The notes below the pieces were generated by a model. That model saw only the letters and a list, made by a program, of their open reading frames with translations. It did not search any database and was not told the origin of the DNA. 64,000 bases of DNA from an uncultured beta proteobacterium (GTDB lineage: Bacteria > Pseudomonadota > Gammaproteobacteria > Burkholderiales > Burkholderiaceae_C): NCBI GenBank assembly GCA_903832285.1, contig CAILAY010000016.1:17847-81846 (forward strand), read 5' to 3'. Numbering within the stretch: position 1 is the first letter of the stretch; every line of letters starts with the position of its first letter. The translations under genes and the position numbers were made by a program. Positions 18,924 through 29,744 of this stretch are shown one piece after another.

Positions 18924-19282
18924 GACATTTTGTCCCGGACCCAGCCCACAACTTCGAGCGGGCTGAAGGGTTTGGTGAAGTAGGCATCAGCGCCGCGTTG
19001 TCTCGCTGCGTCACCGTCCGCGACTTGTCCCCGTGCGGTAATCATGGCGACCGCCGTGTCATGGGTTAGCGGATCACCTTTGATTTGTTCAAGCACCTGA
19101 AGACCATCCATTTCCCCCGGCATCATGACGTCAAGCAGCACGATCTTGGGCGAATGCCGTCGCACCATGTCGAGCGCGGTCGCGCCATCTTCCGCTTCCA
19201 GCAATTCAATGCCCTTGCCAAGCGTGATTGCCAGCAGGCGGCGTATGTCCGGGTGATCGTCAACGATGAGGATTTTGGTCAT
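18920..19282 (-). CDS. single-domain receiver (CheY-like) coupled to the GGDEF-EAL gene
   Basis: A 120-residue stand-alone receiver: DD at 8-9, acceptor Asp 51 in IVLLDVMMPGEMDG, Thr in MITARG, and Lys in FTKPFSP. There is no output domain. It is about three quarters identical (counted by eye) to the receiver at 20959-21321. Both are followed directly by a PAS-GGDEF gene, so receiver plus cyclase-like partner is a duplicated two-gene module. The 171 bases upstream (19283-19453) contain no gene and could hold a promoter. Its likely role is to relay phosphate from one of the local kinases to the partner protein. Confidence 0.93.
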   Translation of the reverse strand: MTKILIVDDHPDIRRLLAITLGKGIELLEAEDGATALDMVRRHSPKIVLLDVMMPGEMDGLQVLEQIKGDPLTHDTAVAMITARGQVADGDAARQRGADAYFTKPFSPLEVVGWVRDKMS

Positions 19283-19453
19283 GATGATTCTCCAAAGTAT
19301 TTTTCATAGAAATGAAAATTTTGTAGATAGTCGATTCGGTATCGCCGTTCTGGTCTGATCAGGATGGAACGACCCTCTCTGCGCAGATTGGTACCGGGCA
19401 CAATCGACCCGTGTTTGCAGCAGACGCGGCGTCGCCCTTTTTCGCAGCTGTGA

Positions 19454-20962
19454 TTAAGGGCCATCATCCAACTCCATTACGCTGTTGAAGTCTGGGTGTT
19501 GGCGGTAAGGGGGTGGCAGTCGTTCGTCTGGGCGTGCCATCGCAAATTGCAATATCGGCGACTTGTATTGCATCTCGGATCTGGCGATACGCAGCAGTTG
19601 CTCAAAGTCCCTGCCATCTTTCGGGTATCGGGCAAGTCCCACACTGACGGAAGTGACGCTGATGGTCCCTATTGACAGGCTGAACGGTTCGGTGAAGGCG
19701 TGGCGTACCATATCTGTGCCGCTATCGTTGTCGGCATCGGCGGGGTCATTTGGCAAGAGCACCAGAAAGTTCCCGCCCCCCACGCGTGCCACGGTGGTGT
19801 CCGGGGGCATCCGGTCCTGCAGCCGCTTGCCACCTGCCTGTAGGAGTTGGTCGGCTTGCTCATGTCCCAACTCCCGGGCTAGTTCGTCAAATCGCTCCAA
19901 AGCGATCCACAATACGGAAACGTTGATGTTTTCTCGGTTCGCGTTGGACAAGGCCCGCATCAATCGAATCTCGAATAGGCGCCGATTGGCCAGTCCCGTG
20001 AGAAGATCAGTGTAAGAGTTCAGGCTGTAGTGCTTGTCTTCGTCAGCGCCCTTTGACAAGTCGGCACAAGCGGCGATATAGGTGATCGTCTCCCCCAGCG
20101 AGTCTTTGACCGCCTTGACAGTAGCCCATTCAAAATATATTTGACCGTTCTTGCGGCGGTTGAATAGCTCCCCGGTCCAACTGCCATTCTGCTGCAACTG
20201 GCTCCAGAAGCTGCGATAGAAAGGGGGATCCTGCAGCCCGGAACTGAGCATGCGTGGGTTTTGCCCAATGACCTCGGCGGCGCTATATCCAGTGATGCGG
20301 GTAAAGGCGGGGTTAACGGCTCGTATGCGGACGTCCGCATTGGTGATCAGCAGCGCCTCTTTGGCATCGCCAAAAATGGGAAATGCTTTTTCGAAGTCCA
20401 GCGTCTCGGAACCTCTGCCCACTGGGTTACCGAAAAGCCAATAGAGTTCCATGCCCACCATCAGGACCAGAACCTCGTAGCCCTGGTCGCCCGATGCCGG
20501 GTCGCCGGCGCACAGGAATAGTCGGTCCTGACGGATGAAGCCGTTTGCGCGGCAGTCGGAGAAGCTTTGAATGATCTCTTTGATCCGATCGCGCTCGTAG
20601 TAGGGCATCAACTGCTGCAGAGGCAGAAAATTTAGGGGTCTGCCTGGCTGGGACAGCGTCATTGCTGCATCCGGACTGACCTGCATGATCAGTCCGTCTT
20701 TATCGGTCACAAGGTACAGGCTGATTGACTTTAGCAGGCTGCTCAACAGCATGTCAGCATCCTGCTCACCACGACCAAAAAACTGAAGTACTTTTTGGTG
20801 GCGCTGAAGCAATCTGCTTTGCATCGCCAGCAGTTCCTGCAGATCCTGGGCATAGCGGAATAGCTGCGGCCTCTGGTCCAAGGGTTCGAAATGATCGACG
20901 TTGATGGGAATTCCGATGGCGGATTCACCCGCAGCTCGGGTTCCCATTGAAAGTTGGTTCAC
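19454..20962 (-). CDS. PAS protein with a degenerate GGDEF domain (GGGNF)
   Basis: A 502-residue paralogue of the N-terminal two thirds of the protein at 16686-18923, with the same coiled start, PAS-like domain, second PAS (VNPAFTRITGYSAAEVIG) and GGDEF fold, but no EAL. The catalytic motif reads GGGNF (about 395-399), and the metal-binding region reads WIALERFD where the paralogue has YIDLNRFK. The residues needed for cyclic di-GMP synthesis are therefore missing, and it is probably a scaffold, nucleotide sensor or signal relay. The start is taken as GTG at 20962, which overlaps the receiver stop as GTGA and has GGAGAAGG upstream. GTG at 20983 or ATG at 20947 are alternatives. Confidence 0.88.
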   Translation of the reverse strand: MNQLSMGTRAAGESAIGIPINVDHFEPLDQRPQLFRYAQDLQELLAMQSRLLQRHQKVLQFFGRGEQDADMLLSSLLKSISLYLVTDKDGLIMQVSPDAAMTLSQPGRPLNFLPLQQLMPYYERDRIKEIIQSFSDCRANGFIRQDRLFLCAGDPASGDQGYEVLVLMVGMELYWLFGNPVGRGSETLDFEKAFPIFGDAKEALLITNADVRIRAVNPAFTRITGYSAAEVIGQNPRMLSSGLQDPPFYRSFWSQLQQNGSWTGELFNRRKNGQIYFEWATVKAVKDSLGETITYIAACADLSKGADEDKHYSLNSYTDLLTGLANRRLFEIRLMRALSNANRENINVSVLWIALERFDELARELGHEQADQLLQAGGKRLQDRMPPDTTVARVGGGNFLVLLPNDPADADNDSGTDMVRHAFTEPFSLSIGTISVTSVSVGLARYPKDGRDFEQLLRIARSEMQYKSPILQFAMARPDERLPPPYRQHPDFNSVMELDDGP

Positions 20963-21321
20963 TTCACCTTCTCCCGCACCCACGACACCACTTCAAGTGG
21001 GCTGAAGGGCTTAATAAAGTAGGCGTCGGCTCCAAGTTTGCGCGCTGCGTCACCATCAGCGGCCTGCCCCCGCGCGGTAACCATGGCGACCAAAACTCCT
21101 CGGTTGAGTGGATCGTTCTTAATCTTCTCCAGTACCTGCAGGCCGTTTATTTCGCCAGGCATCATGACATCGAGCAGCACCACTTGGGGACGGTGTCGTC
21201 GCACCACTTCCAGCGCACTCGCTCCGTCTTCCGCCTCCAGTAATTCATACTCCTTGCCGAGTGTGATTGCCAGTAGGCGGCGTACGTCCGAGTGGTCATC
21301 AACGATGAGAACTTTGGTCAT
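20959..21321 (-). CDS. single-domain receiver (CheY-like) coupled to the degenerate GGDEF gene
   Basis: A 120-residue stand-alone receiver with DD at 8-9, acceptor Asp 51 in VVLLDVMMPGEING, Thr in MVTARG and Lys in FIKPFSP. It is the paralogue of the receiver at 18920-19282. Its start lies inside the end of the degenerate kinase gene (23-base overlap, GGAG upstream) and its stop overlaps the PAS-GGDEF start. The three proteins are therefore very likely made together and may form one signalling complex. Confidence 0.93.
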   Translation of the reverse strand: MTKVLIVDDHSDVRRLLAITLGKEYELLEAEDGASALEVVRRHRPQVVLLDVMMPGEINGLQVLEKIKNDPLNRGVLVAMVTARGQAADGDAARKLGADAYFIKPFSPLEVVSWVREKVK

Positions 21322-22468
21322 GGTGACGGGCTCCAGTGTTTGCGTGATTTTTCGGAGACATGAGCTGGGCCATGTCCGCGGCGTAGGCTTGTGCCTGCAA
21401 CGTGTAGCGGCATTCAGAGCAGGAGGCGCGACTGCGTTCGTGATCCGGCAGGCCCGTCGCCAGCGTGAGCGTGAAAGACTCCACCTGCCGTTCCTGAGCT
21501 TCGGCGGTGGAAGAATTTGGCATGTACTCCAGCTTCAGTTGTCCGGAATGTAGCTCAATGATGCGACGACAGATCGCCTGATGTATGACCTGCTCCCGGG
21601 GTGAAACCAACTTGTCGTTAGTGCTCACTCGGTCTTCGTCATGCGCTACGGCGTTGGCACGCGCGAAGCTGCTTGTGCCCACGACGACATGTCCTGTGAT
21701 GACGATGAAATCCCCAAGCTGCCGCAAGCCGATCTCGATCTTGCTGGTGGCTGGTGCACTTCGTCCCAGGTTCTCAAGCAGTACTCGCAATGCCTTGTTC
21801 AACCACGCTCCGTGACCATAAACCATGCCACGTGGCATGCCCAGCGGGTTGAAGAAATATTGAACTCCCGGGGGCGCCGCCAAGCTTGGAAGGAGGTGTT
21901 GAAGTACATCAACCAAGTTCAATCGTTCATCGAGAAAGATGTGGTCGCGCTGTTTCAGCAACCAAAGGTTGGATATCATTTGCAGCGTGTGGTCAATCTC
22001 ACCGCACGCGACTGCGATGGTTTCGTTCTCGGGCGCTGCTTCCTTCAAGTTATTCACCAAGACGCGCAACTCGGACATTAACCCGTCGGCGAGCAGTAGC
22101 GCGCTGCTGCTGGTCGCATTAGTGTCGGCAAAAGGTGTCCCCGCAGACGCCACCGGCGCCGCACTGGGGGAAATAAACACTGCGTAGTTCTGTGGTCCGT
22201 TTCTGCACAACCAGGCCTTCGCCCATTTCTTCGGTTGGTTGAAGGCACCCAGACATAAGTCGACCCGCGTAGGCACAAGTGCACCAGTCTTCGCTTCCTG
22301 TTCTACCAGATGTTTGAGGGCGGTTCGCACGGCCTCACCTTCTTGCATCCAGAAGTCTGCGGCGCGGTTATGCGTCAGAATTTCCCCATGGCCGTCCAGC
22401 AAGATGACTCCCTCTGTCATTTCCTGCAACATCGGCATGTCAAAGTTCAGGAGCAGGTTCAGATTCAT
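21299..22468 (-). CDS. degenerate sensor-kinase-like protein with PAS and C-terminal CSEC motif
   Basis: About 389 residues if started at ATG 22468. The N-terminus is PAS-like (MTEGVILLDGHGEILTHNRAADFW). The middle resembles a dimerisation/ATPase kinase core (ALRVLLENLGRSAP, ICRRIIELHSGQLKLEYMP) but has no His-containing H-box of the HELRTP type and no clear glycine-rich G boxes, so autophosphorylation is doubtful. Near the C-terminus RASCSECRYT gives a CxxC pair that could bind metal or be redox active. The gene overlaps the HTH-receiver gene upstream by 29 bases and the receiver downstream by 23. The start is uncertain: neither 22468 nor 22438 has a good ribosome binding site. It could be an adaptor or anti-kinase. 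Confidence 0.75.
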   Translation of the reverse strand: MNLNLLLNFDMPMLQEMTEGVILLDGHGEILTHNRAADFWMQEGEAVRTALKHLVEQEAKTGALVPTRVDLCLGAFNQPKKWAKAWLCRNGPQNYAVFISPSAAPVASAGTPFADTNATSSSALLLADGLMSELRVLVNNLKEAAPENETIAVACGEIDHTLQMISNLWLLKQRDHIFLDERLNLVDVLQHLLPSLAAPPGVQYFFNPLGMPRGMVYGHGAWLNKALRVLLENLGRSAPATSKIEIGLRQLGDFIVITGHVVVGTSSFARANAVAHDEDRVSTNDKLVSPREQVIHQAICRRIIELHSGQLKLEYMPNSSTAEAQERQVESFTLTLATGLPDHERSRASCSECRYTLQAQAYAADMAQLMSPKNHANTGARHHDQSSHR

Positions 22469-23066
22469 TGTGCTTGCGCAGCGACCGGTGAGCGATGGCG
22501 GTGGCTCTGGCCAACAAGCGATCGAATGGAATTGGTTTGGGAAATAGCTCGACGCTCGAGGGGACTCCACCACGCCTTTTGATCTCGGTCTCATCCAAGC
22601 CGGTCACGACGACGATGCAGACGCCGGGGGCCATCTCGGGCTGACGAAACAGTACGCGCAGCATGTTGAACCCATCCATTCCTGGCATTTGCAGGTCGGT
22701 TATCAGCAAATCTGGACGGCGTCGGCCCACCTCAAGTAGAGCGGCGACCGCGTTGTCAACCAGCGCGACCTCGGGGTGCATTGGCCATGACGCCAGATTG
22801 GCCTGGTAAAGCCGCAACAGTTGCAAATCGTCCTCTACGACGAGCACCCTGAACGGTGGCGGTGTGGTGGACAGACCCGCATGCCCGACGACGGTCGGCC
22901 TTCTTTGTAACAGCGCGTCGACCGAGTCGCGAAACACCCGGCGATGCCCACCTGGAGTCTTCCATGCCTGCAGCCTCCCGCTTTCAACCCACAATTGCAC
23001 TGTGCTGACCGACATTCCCAGCAAATGAGCCGCTTCACGAGTTGTGCAGAAGGTCTTCTGAGTCAT
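22440..23066 (-). CDS. excisionase-type HTH / receiver-domain response regulator (copy B)
   Basis: A 208-residue paralogue of the protein at 8185-8808. The N-terminal HTH (TREAAHLLGMSVSTVQLWVESG, then GGHRRVFRDSVDALL) is followed by a Pro-rich linker and a receiver with EDD, ITDLQMPGMDG (acceptor Asp), VVTGL and FPKPIP. It is the first gene after a 328-base AT-rich intergenic region and overlaps the next gene by 29 bases, so it probably heads the operon running down to 20959 or further. A DNA-binding regulator at the head of its own operon suggests autoregulation (inferred). Confidence 0.88.
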   Translation of the reverse strand: MTQKTFCTTREAAHLLGMSVSTVQLWVESGRLQAWKTPGGHRRVFRDSVDALLQRRPTVVGHAGLSTTPPPFRVLVVEDDLQLLRLYQANLASWPMHPEVALVDNAVAALLEVGRRRPDLLITDLQMPGMDGFNMLRVLFRQPEMAPGVCIVVVTGLDETEIKRRGGVPSSVELFPKPIPFDRLLARATAIAHRSLRKHNESEPAPEL

Positions 23067-23394
23067 GATGTGTGGCCTATATTTTCGCGTTTATCTGACT
23101 TTATTATTAAATATTAACATATAAATGTTGTTTAATGTATTTTTAAATCTAATTTAATCATTTTATTTGTAATTTTAGCAAATCGACAAAGAAGGCAAGC
23201 GCCAGGATGCATGCGGTAGAAGATCCTGGTCGTGGGACACCGGCTTCGGTGGTTGCAGTGAAATGGCTTGAGGCGGCGCTATTTGCACCCGCTTCAAGCT
23301 ATAGACGGTGACAGGCTGAACGCGACGGTCCGTTGCGTCCCTTGGGTCATGCCGTGTAGTCCACCTGCGTCCCGGGTATCCCTGTTATTGCGTC
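23067..23394 (-). promoter_or_regulatory. AT-rich intergenic region with dyad, probable promoter/operator of the HTH-receiver operon
   Basis: There is no gene in these 328 bases. The part from about 23085 to 23185 is very AT-rich compared with its high-GC surroundings. It includes the inverted repeat AACAT-ATAA-ATGTT at 23116-23129, about 50 bases upstream of the HTH-receiver start codon. This fits a promoter region with a regulator site; no single -35/-10 pair is convincing enough to name. The part nearer 23394 has ordinary composition and nothing recognisable. Confidence 0.5.
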
Positions 23395-25599
23395 CTACTC
23401 ACCCAACGCCATAGGGATGCATAAGGTCACGCCGGTGCCAACTCCGAACGTGCTAACAAGCGTCAGCTTTCCACCGTGCAGATCGATGATCTCCTTGACT
23501 AGGCTCATCCCCAGTCCAGTGCCTGGCACCTTGCCCGAAGTGTTGGCGCGATAAAAGCGCTCACCCACGCGGCCCAATTGCTCCTGTGTCAGCCCGAGTC
23601 CCTGATCGACCACACTGATGCAGACCATTGGCCCTTCACGCGCCCACTCTGACTCAGCCACGTGTGGTGATGGGCGCTCTTCAACGCTAATGCGCACGGT
23701 AGTTCCCGCAAGTGAATACTTGTATGCGTTGGACAGCACATTCAGGATGGCTTGCTGAAGCTTCATGCGGTCTGCGCGAACGTACAGTGGCGCCGCTGGC
23801 ATGACCAACTCCGGCGCAAATCGATCCTTTGGCAGGCTGAATTCACGGATCACTTCAGCCACCAGATCCTGAACCTGAGTGGCCTTGAAATCAAAGTCCT
23901 TGCCGCGACGAGACTCGATCCGTGCAAGATCCAGTAATTCGTTCAGAATAGCCGCCATCAATTCGGATTGCTTGAAAATGATGGACAGAAATTCCTTCCG
24001 GTCCGCCTCGGGCAGGTCCTGCGTCAACAGCACTTCAGAAAAACCGTAGATGCTGGCCATTGGAGTGCGCAATTCGTGCGCAGCCGTGGACAGAAACTCG
24101 CTTTTCAACTGTTCGACTTCCGTCTCTCGCGTCACGTCGCGCAGGTACAAAATCTGAGAGACGCTTTCCAGATCCGATTCGCGAAAACAGACTTCGAGCA
24201 CCCGATTTTCGGGACCGTTTAATTCGATGCGCGGCGGTTGTTCATCACTGGCAGCGAGCATTGCACGCAGAGCTGTCATGCCGGGAAACTCTGCATGGGG
24301 CAGGCAGATTTTTGACATGAACTGCGCAAACTCAGCTTCGTCAAGGCCCAGCACCTGCTCCTCCCCCAAGCCCGTCATGCGGGTAAATGCCGGGCTGGCG
24401 TACTTGACGCGGTGCGCACCGTCGAAAGAAACAAATCCGTCTGGACTCAGCATGAATATCGTCTGAAGTTGCTGTGCATGCTCACGAGCCAGTGCCTCGG
24501 CCAACTTGAGGCCTGAGACATCGATTCGGTTGCCAACGATATGGCCGCTTGGCGTGCGGTGCTCAACGATCAACAACCAACGGCCGTCATTCAGGCGCTG
24601 CTCAAGGACATCACCATTGGCCTGCTGGTGTTGCGCCACGCGTTCACGGACCCAGGTCTCGACACGGCCTGTTGCCGCGCTGTACTGTCCGCGCTCGGCC
24701 CCAATGCGAACGATCTCCTCAAAAGTCGCGCCAGAAACAATTAGGTCGCGGCTAGTTTCATAGAAACGTAGGTAGGCCTCGTTGCAGAGTACAAGCCGGT
24801 CATCTTTATCGTATAGGGTAAAGCCATGGGTGATGCAACTCACTGCCTCTCGCAGCAGATTGCCGGAATTCTCGGCGTCCTGAAGCGCCTGCTGGCGCAG
24901 CAGATTCTCATTGCGCAGCAGCACTTGGCCTTCGCCGAGTTGTTGCGCCATGAGGTTGAACGCCTGAGCAGTTTGTGCCAGTTCGTCGTCGCCCTGAACC
25001 GGCACCCGATCGCCGAAATCACCCGCTGCATAGCGCTGGCTCGCCCTGCGCAGGGCGACCAATTGACGTGTCAGGTAAGTGCCAAGCAGCCAAGAGAACA
25101 GGGCCACCAAGCCAATCTCCAAAGCTGCTACACCGGCGGCCCACCGCTGGCTCGAAACCAGCAGCACCCTGAGCGGATCCACTGATACGCCCATGCGCAC
25201 CTCACCGTAGCGAATCCCGCCCGCCAGCACCGGCGTAGAGCGATCGAAGACGCCATCGACAACCTGATCGATTCGGGTTTCGGGGTGGAACGGACGTAAC
25301 AGCACCGCGGGGTCTCCGCGCTGCGCCAACACGGTGCCTCGGGCATCCAGCAGTCGCACGTATTCGATTTGACCCGAGGACATGACCTCTGCGGCCAAGC
25401 TGTCCAAGGTTGCAAGATCCTGCGAAATCACGGCATCCTTGGCGGCTGCGACAAACAACCTGGAGCCGAGTTCCAAGCGGCGCGCGAGTTCGGCCTCATT
25501 CGAATCTCGCAGAGTGGCCAAGGCACTGCCGATCAGCACCGCAAGCAAGCCTACTTCGATCACTGCCACGCCGAAAATAGTTTTGGTGCGAAAACGCAT
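23395..25599 (-). CDS. membrane sensor histidine kinase (periplasmic sensor, HAMP, two PAS)
   Basis: A 734-residue kinase. It has membrane helix 1 at about 8-29, a periplasmic domain at about 30-150 (EYVRLLDARGTVLAQ is Cache/CHASE-like) and helix 2 at about 155-176. HAMP follows at about 178-230, then PAS at about 250-365 and a second PAS at about 378-490, HisKA with STAAHELRTPMA (His 508) and HATPase with LNVLSNAYKYS and GTGLGMSLVKEI. From the second PAS onward it is paralogous to the kinase at 14506-16578. It starts 32 bases after the PhnD-like binding protein with a strong GGAGGGG ribosome binding site, so the two form an operon and the binding protein is its likely ligand carrier. Confidence 0.93.
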   Translation of the reverse strand: MRFRTKTIFGVAVIEVGLLAVLIGSALATLRDSNEAELARRLELGSRLFVAAAKDAVISQDLATLDSLAAEVMSSGQIEYVRLLDARGTVLAQRGDPAVLLRPFHPETRIDQVVDGVFDRSTPVLAGGIRYGEVRMGVSVDPLRVLLVSSQRWAAGVAALEIGLVALFSWLLGTYLTRQLVALRRASQRYAAGDFGDRVPVQGDDELAQTAQAFNLMAQQLGEGQVLLRNENLLRQQALQDAENSGNLLREAVSCITHGFTLYDKDDRLVLCNEAYLRFYETSRDLIVSGATFEEIVRIGAERGQYSAATGRVETWVRERVAQHQQANGDVLEQRLNDGRWLLIVEHRTPSGHIVGNRIDVSGLKLAEALAREHAQQLQTIFMLSPDGFVSFDGAHRVKYASPAFTRMTGLGEEQVLGLDEAEFAQFMSKICLPHAEFPGMTALRAMLAASDEQPPRIELNGPENRVLEVCFRESDLESVSQILYLRDVTRETEVEQLKSEFLSTAAHELRTPMASIYGFSEVLLTQDLPEADRKEFLSIIFKQSELMAAILNELLDLARIESRRGKDFDFKATQVQDLVAEVIREFSLPKDRFAPELVMPAAPLYVRADRMKLQQAILNVLSNAYKYSLAGTTVRISVEERPSPHVAESEWAREGPMVCISVVDQGLGLTQEQLGRVGERFYRANTSGKVPGTGLGMSLVKEIIDLHGGKLTLVSTFGVGTGVTLCIPMALGE

Positions 25600-25631
25600 C
25601 GCTCAACCCCTCCATTCTTGTGATGGTCGCA

Positions 25632-26471
25632 TCATGGTTTGCTCTGATGTCCGATCGCGCCTATCTTCAGCGCTCGAATGTCGTTCCAATCCGTGTCATG
25701 CGCAGGAGCGATGCCCTTGAATGCAAGCGGTGCCAGCAACTGCCGCCCGGTTTCGTCACCCGCCAGCGAGGCCATCGCCGCCATCACCCGCGCGACGGAT
25801 TCCGCGGGAACGCGAGGGTGGGCGGCAATTGCGTGTGGCGTATAGGCCGGCGTCTCTGACAAGACGCGCAAAGCACTGCGGATCTCCGTCGGACTTGCTT
25901 CCAGCGTGCGCTGTATGCCTCCACCGGCTTCCTGCAGCCCAGAGGCGACAGCGCGATAGACCGAATCGTGCGAAACGACAAACTTGGCTTCGATGGGAAT
26001 CTTCAAGCGAGCAAACTCAGCCTGTGGCAGGATGCTCGCCGCGAAAGCCGCAGGTGCTGGGAACACCACCGTCTTTCCGGCCAGATCGGACGGCTTGCGA
26101 TAGGGGCTGTTGTGGCGCACAACCAAAATGCCTTTGATCTTGCGTCCCTGCTCAGTGGCGAAAGCGAGGTACCCTGACGAGGCATGAAATACCACGTAGT
26201 GGTAAGGGTTCATATAGGCAAGATCGTAGACACCTTTGGCGAGCCGCTCCTCGAACATCGGAATATTGGGCGCAGTTTGGAATGTGAGGGATACGCCGGA
26301 GCGGCGGCTGACTTCAGCCAGTAGCGGACCCCATTCTTCCGCTAGACGCGTGGCCGACTGCTGCGGAACTACGCCAAAGGACAACGGGGGGACCGCCGAC
26401 TGTGCCAGCGCACTTTGCGGAGAGGTGTTCAGACACCAAAGTACTAACAAAATCAAACGAGAAATCAACAT
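25632..26471 (-). CDS. PhnD-like periplasmic substrate-binding protein, probable sensor partner
   Basis: A 279-residue exported protein with an N-terminal hydrophobic segment ending ALAQ (cleavage near residue 23). It has the phosphate/phosphonate-binding-protein fold pattern SFGVVPQQSATRLAEEWGPLL, YDLAYMNPYHYVVF, VVRHNSPYRKPSDLAGKTVVF and HDSVYRAVASG. Such proteins normally deliver phosphonate, phosphite or related oxyanions to an ABC importer. No permease or ATPase gene is nearby, and the next gene is a periplasmic-sensor kinase, so a sensing role is more likely than transport; the ligand is unknown. The ATG at 26471 is chosen because it starts directly at the signal peptide. It lacks a clear ribosome binding site, and a GTG at 26516 is possible. 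Confidence 0.85.
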   Translation of the reverse strand: MLISRLILLVLWCLNTSPQSALAQSAVPPLSFGVVPQQSATRLAEEWGPLLAEVSRRSGVSLTFQTAPNIPMFEERLAKGVYDLAYMNPYHYVVFHASSGYLAFATEQGRKIKGILVVRHNSPYRKPSDLAGKTVVFPAPAAFAASILPQAEFARLKIPIEAKFVVSHDSVYRAVASGLQEAGGGIQRTLEASPTEIRSALRVLSETPAYTPHAIAAHPRVPAESVARVMAAMASLAGDETGRQLLAPLAFKGIAPAHDTDWNDIRALKIGAIGHQSKP

Positions 26472-26731
26472 GCAAATTTTTTGCGCTGTAAACGGTCTAT
26501 TAAGGGGCCAAAGCACTAACGCGCACTGGAGAGGCCCGCGATTGCGGGTCTTTAACGTTCAAATGCAATCAACTTGAAAACATCAAAATGTAAACTTGCA
26601 CCAGCGAAATGGCATTCAGAGAATGGCCGTAGAATTCAGCCCAATCTTGCTCAAAATGCCCTGATGATCGTCAACCAGAGAATGCGCCTATCGGGCTGTG
26701 GCCCGCACGGTGCGGGGCTTTGCCAAAGAAA

Positions 26732-26754
26732 GAGCCCCTCACTCGGAGGGGCTC
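26732..26754 (-). terminator. rho-independent terminator after tRNA-Ser
   Basis: A perfect 9-bp stem GAGCCCCTC/GAGGGGCTC with a five-base loop is followed on the minus strand by TTTCTTT. It lies eight bases after the tRNA 3' end. No gene is seen between it and the start of the PhnD-like gene at 26471; a weaker GC hairpin lies at 26533-26550. Confidence 0.8.
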
Positions 26755-26761
26755 GGACTAC

Positions 26762-26850
<89 letters not shown>

Positions 26851-26904
26851 TAAACTCTGACTGACCGGCAAGCCAGCTTGGCCTGTGGTCGGAGCGCGAT
26901 TCTA

Positions 26905-29191
<2,287 letters not shown>

Positions 29192-29195
<4 letters not shown>

Positions 29196-29668
29196 AGAAC
29201 ACCCAGCAACTGAACTTCAAACGTCACCGCCTCGCCGGCCAGCGGATGGTTGAAATCAAACAGCACCGCCTCGCCGCGTTCATCCGAGCGCAGCTGCCGC
29301 ACCACGCCGGCAAACAGTCCTTTTCCATCGGGGGTGGCAAACTGCACCGCGTCTCCCACTTGGTACTGTTCCGCAGGATCGCCCAGTTGCGCCAACTCCG
29401 CGCGTGAGAGCCATTGCAGCATGGCCGGATTGCGCACGCCAAAGGCGGCACCCGCAGGCAACTGGAAACTTCTGCAGGTTCCCTCAGCCAGACCCAGCAG
29501 ATGCTGCTCCAGCGCCTGCGACAGGGCGCCGGTGCCCAGCGTGAGCGTGGCGGGCTTGCCAGCAAAGGTGTTGATGACATCGCCCGCGGGTCCAGCCAGG
29601 CGGTAGTGCAGTGTGAGAAAAGAGTCGGCCTGTACTGTTGGCACAGCCGCTGAAATCGCATTGGTCAT
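29192..29668 (-). CDS. fkpB: FKBP-type peptidyl-prolyl cis-trans isomerase, SlpA/FkpB-like
   Basis: A 158-residue cytoplasmic FKBP of the SlyD/SlpA group, which speeds proline isomerisation and acts as a chaperone. [11 protein letters not shown] and the C-terminal [17 protein letters not shown] frame the FKBP fold. The region between is the inserted flap domain ([33 protein letters not shown]). The first ATG of the family-like region is at 29668; a longer frame upstream runs antisense to radC and is not credible. It is co-transcribed and translationally coupled with ispH, and divergent from radC. Confidence 0.92.
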
Positions 29669-29744
29669 GAAAGTCCCGATAAACTGGGGCCATTGTAGAA
29701 AGTCCGCAGCGTCGCCACGGGTTGCCATCGGATTTTCGCCCACC

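Noticed and set aside
26533..26550. GC-rich hairpin with TTT on the plus strand
   Set aside because: Stem partly wobble-paired, short T run, and no plus-strand gene ends there.
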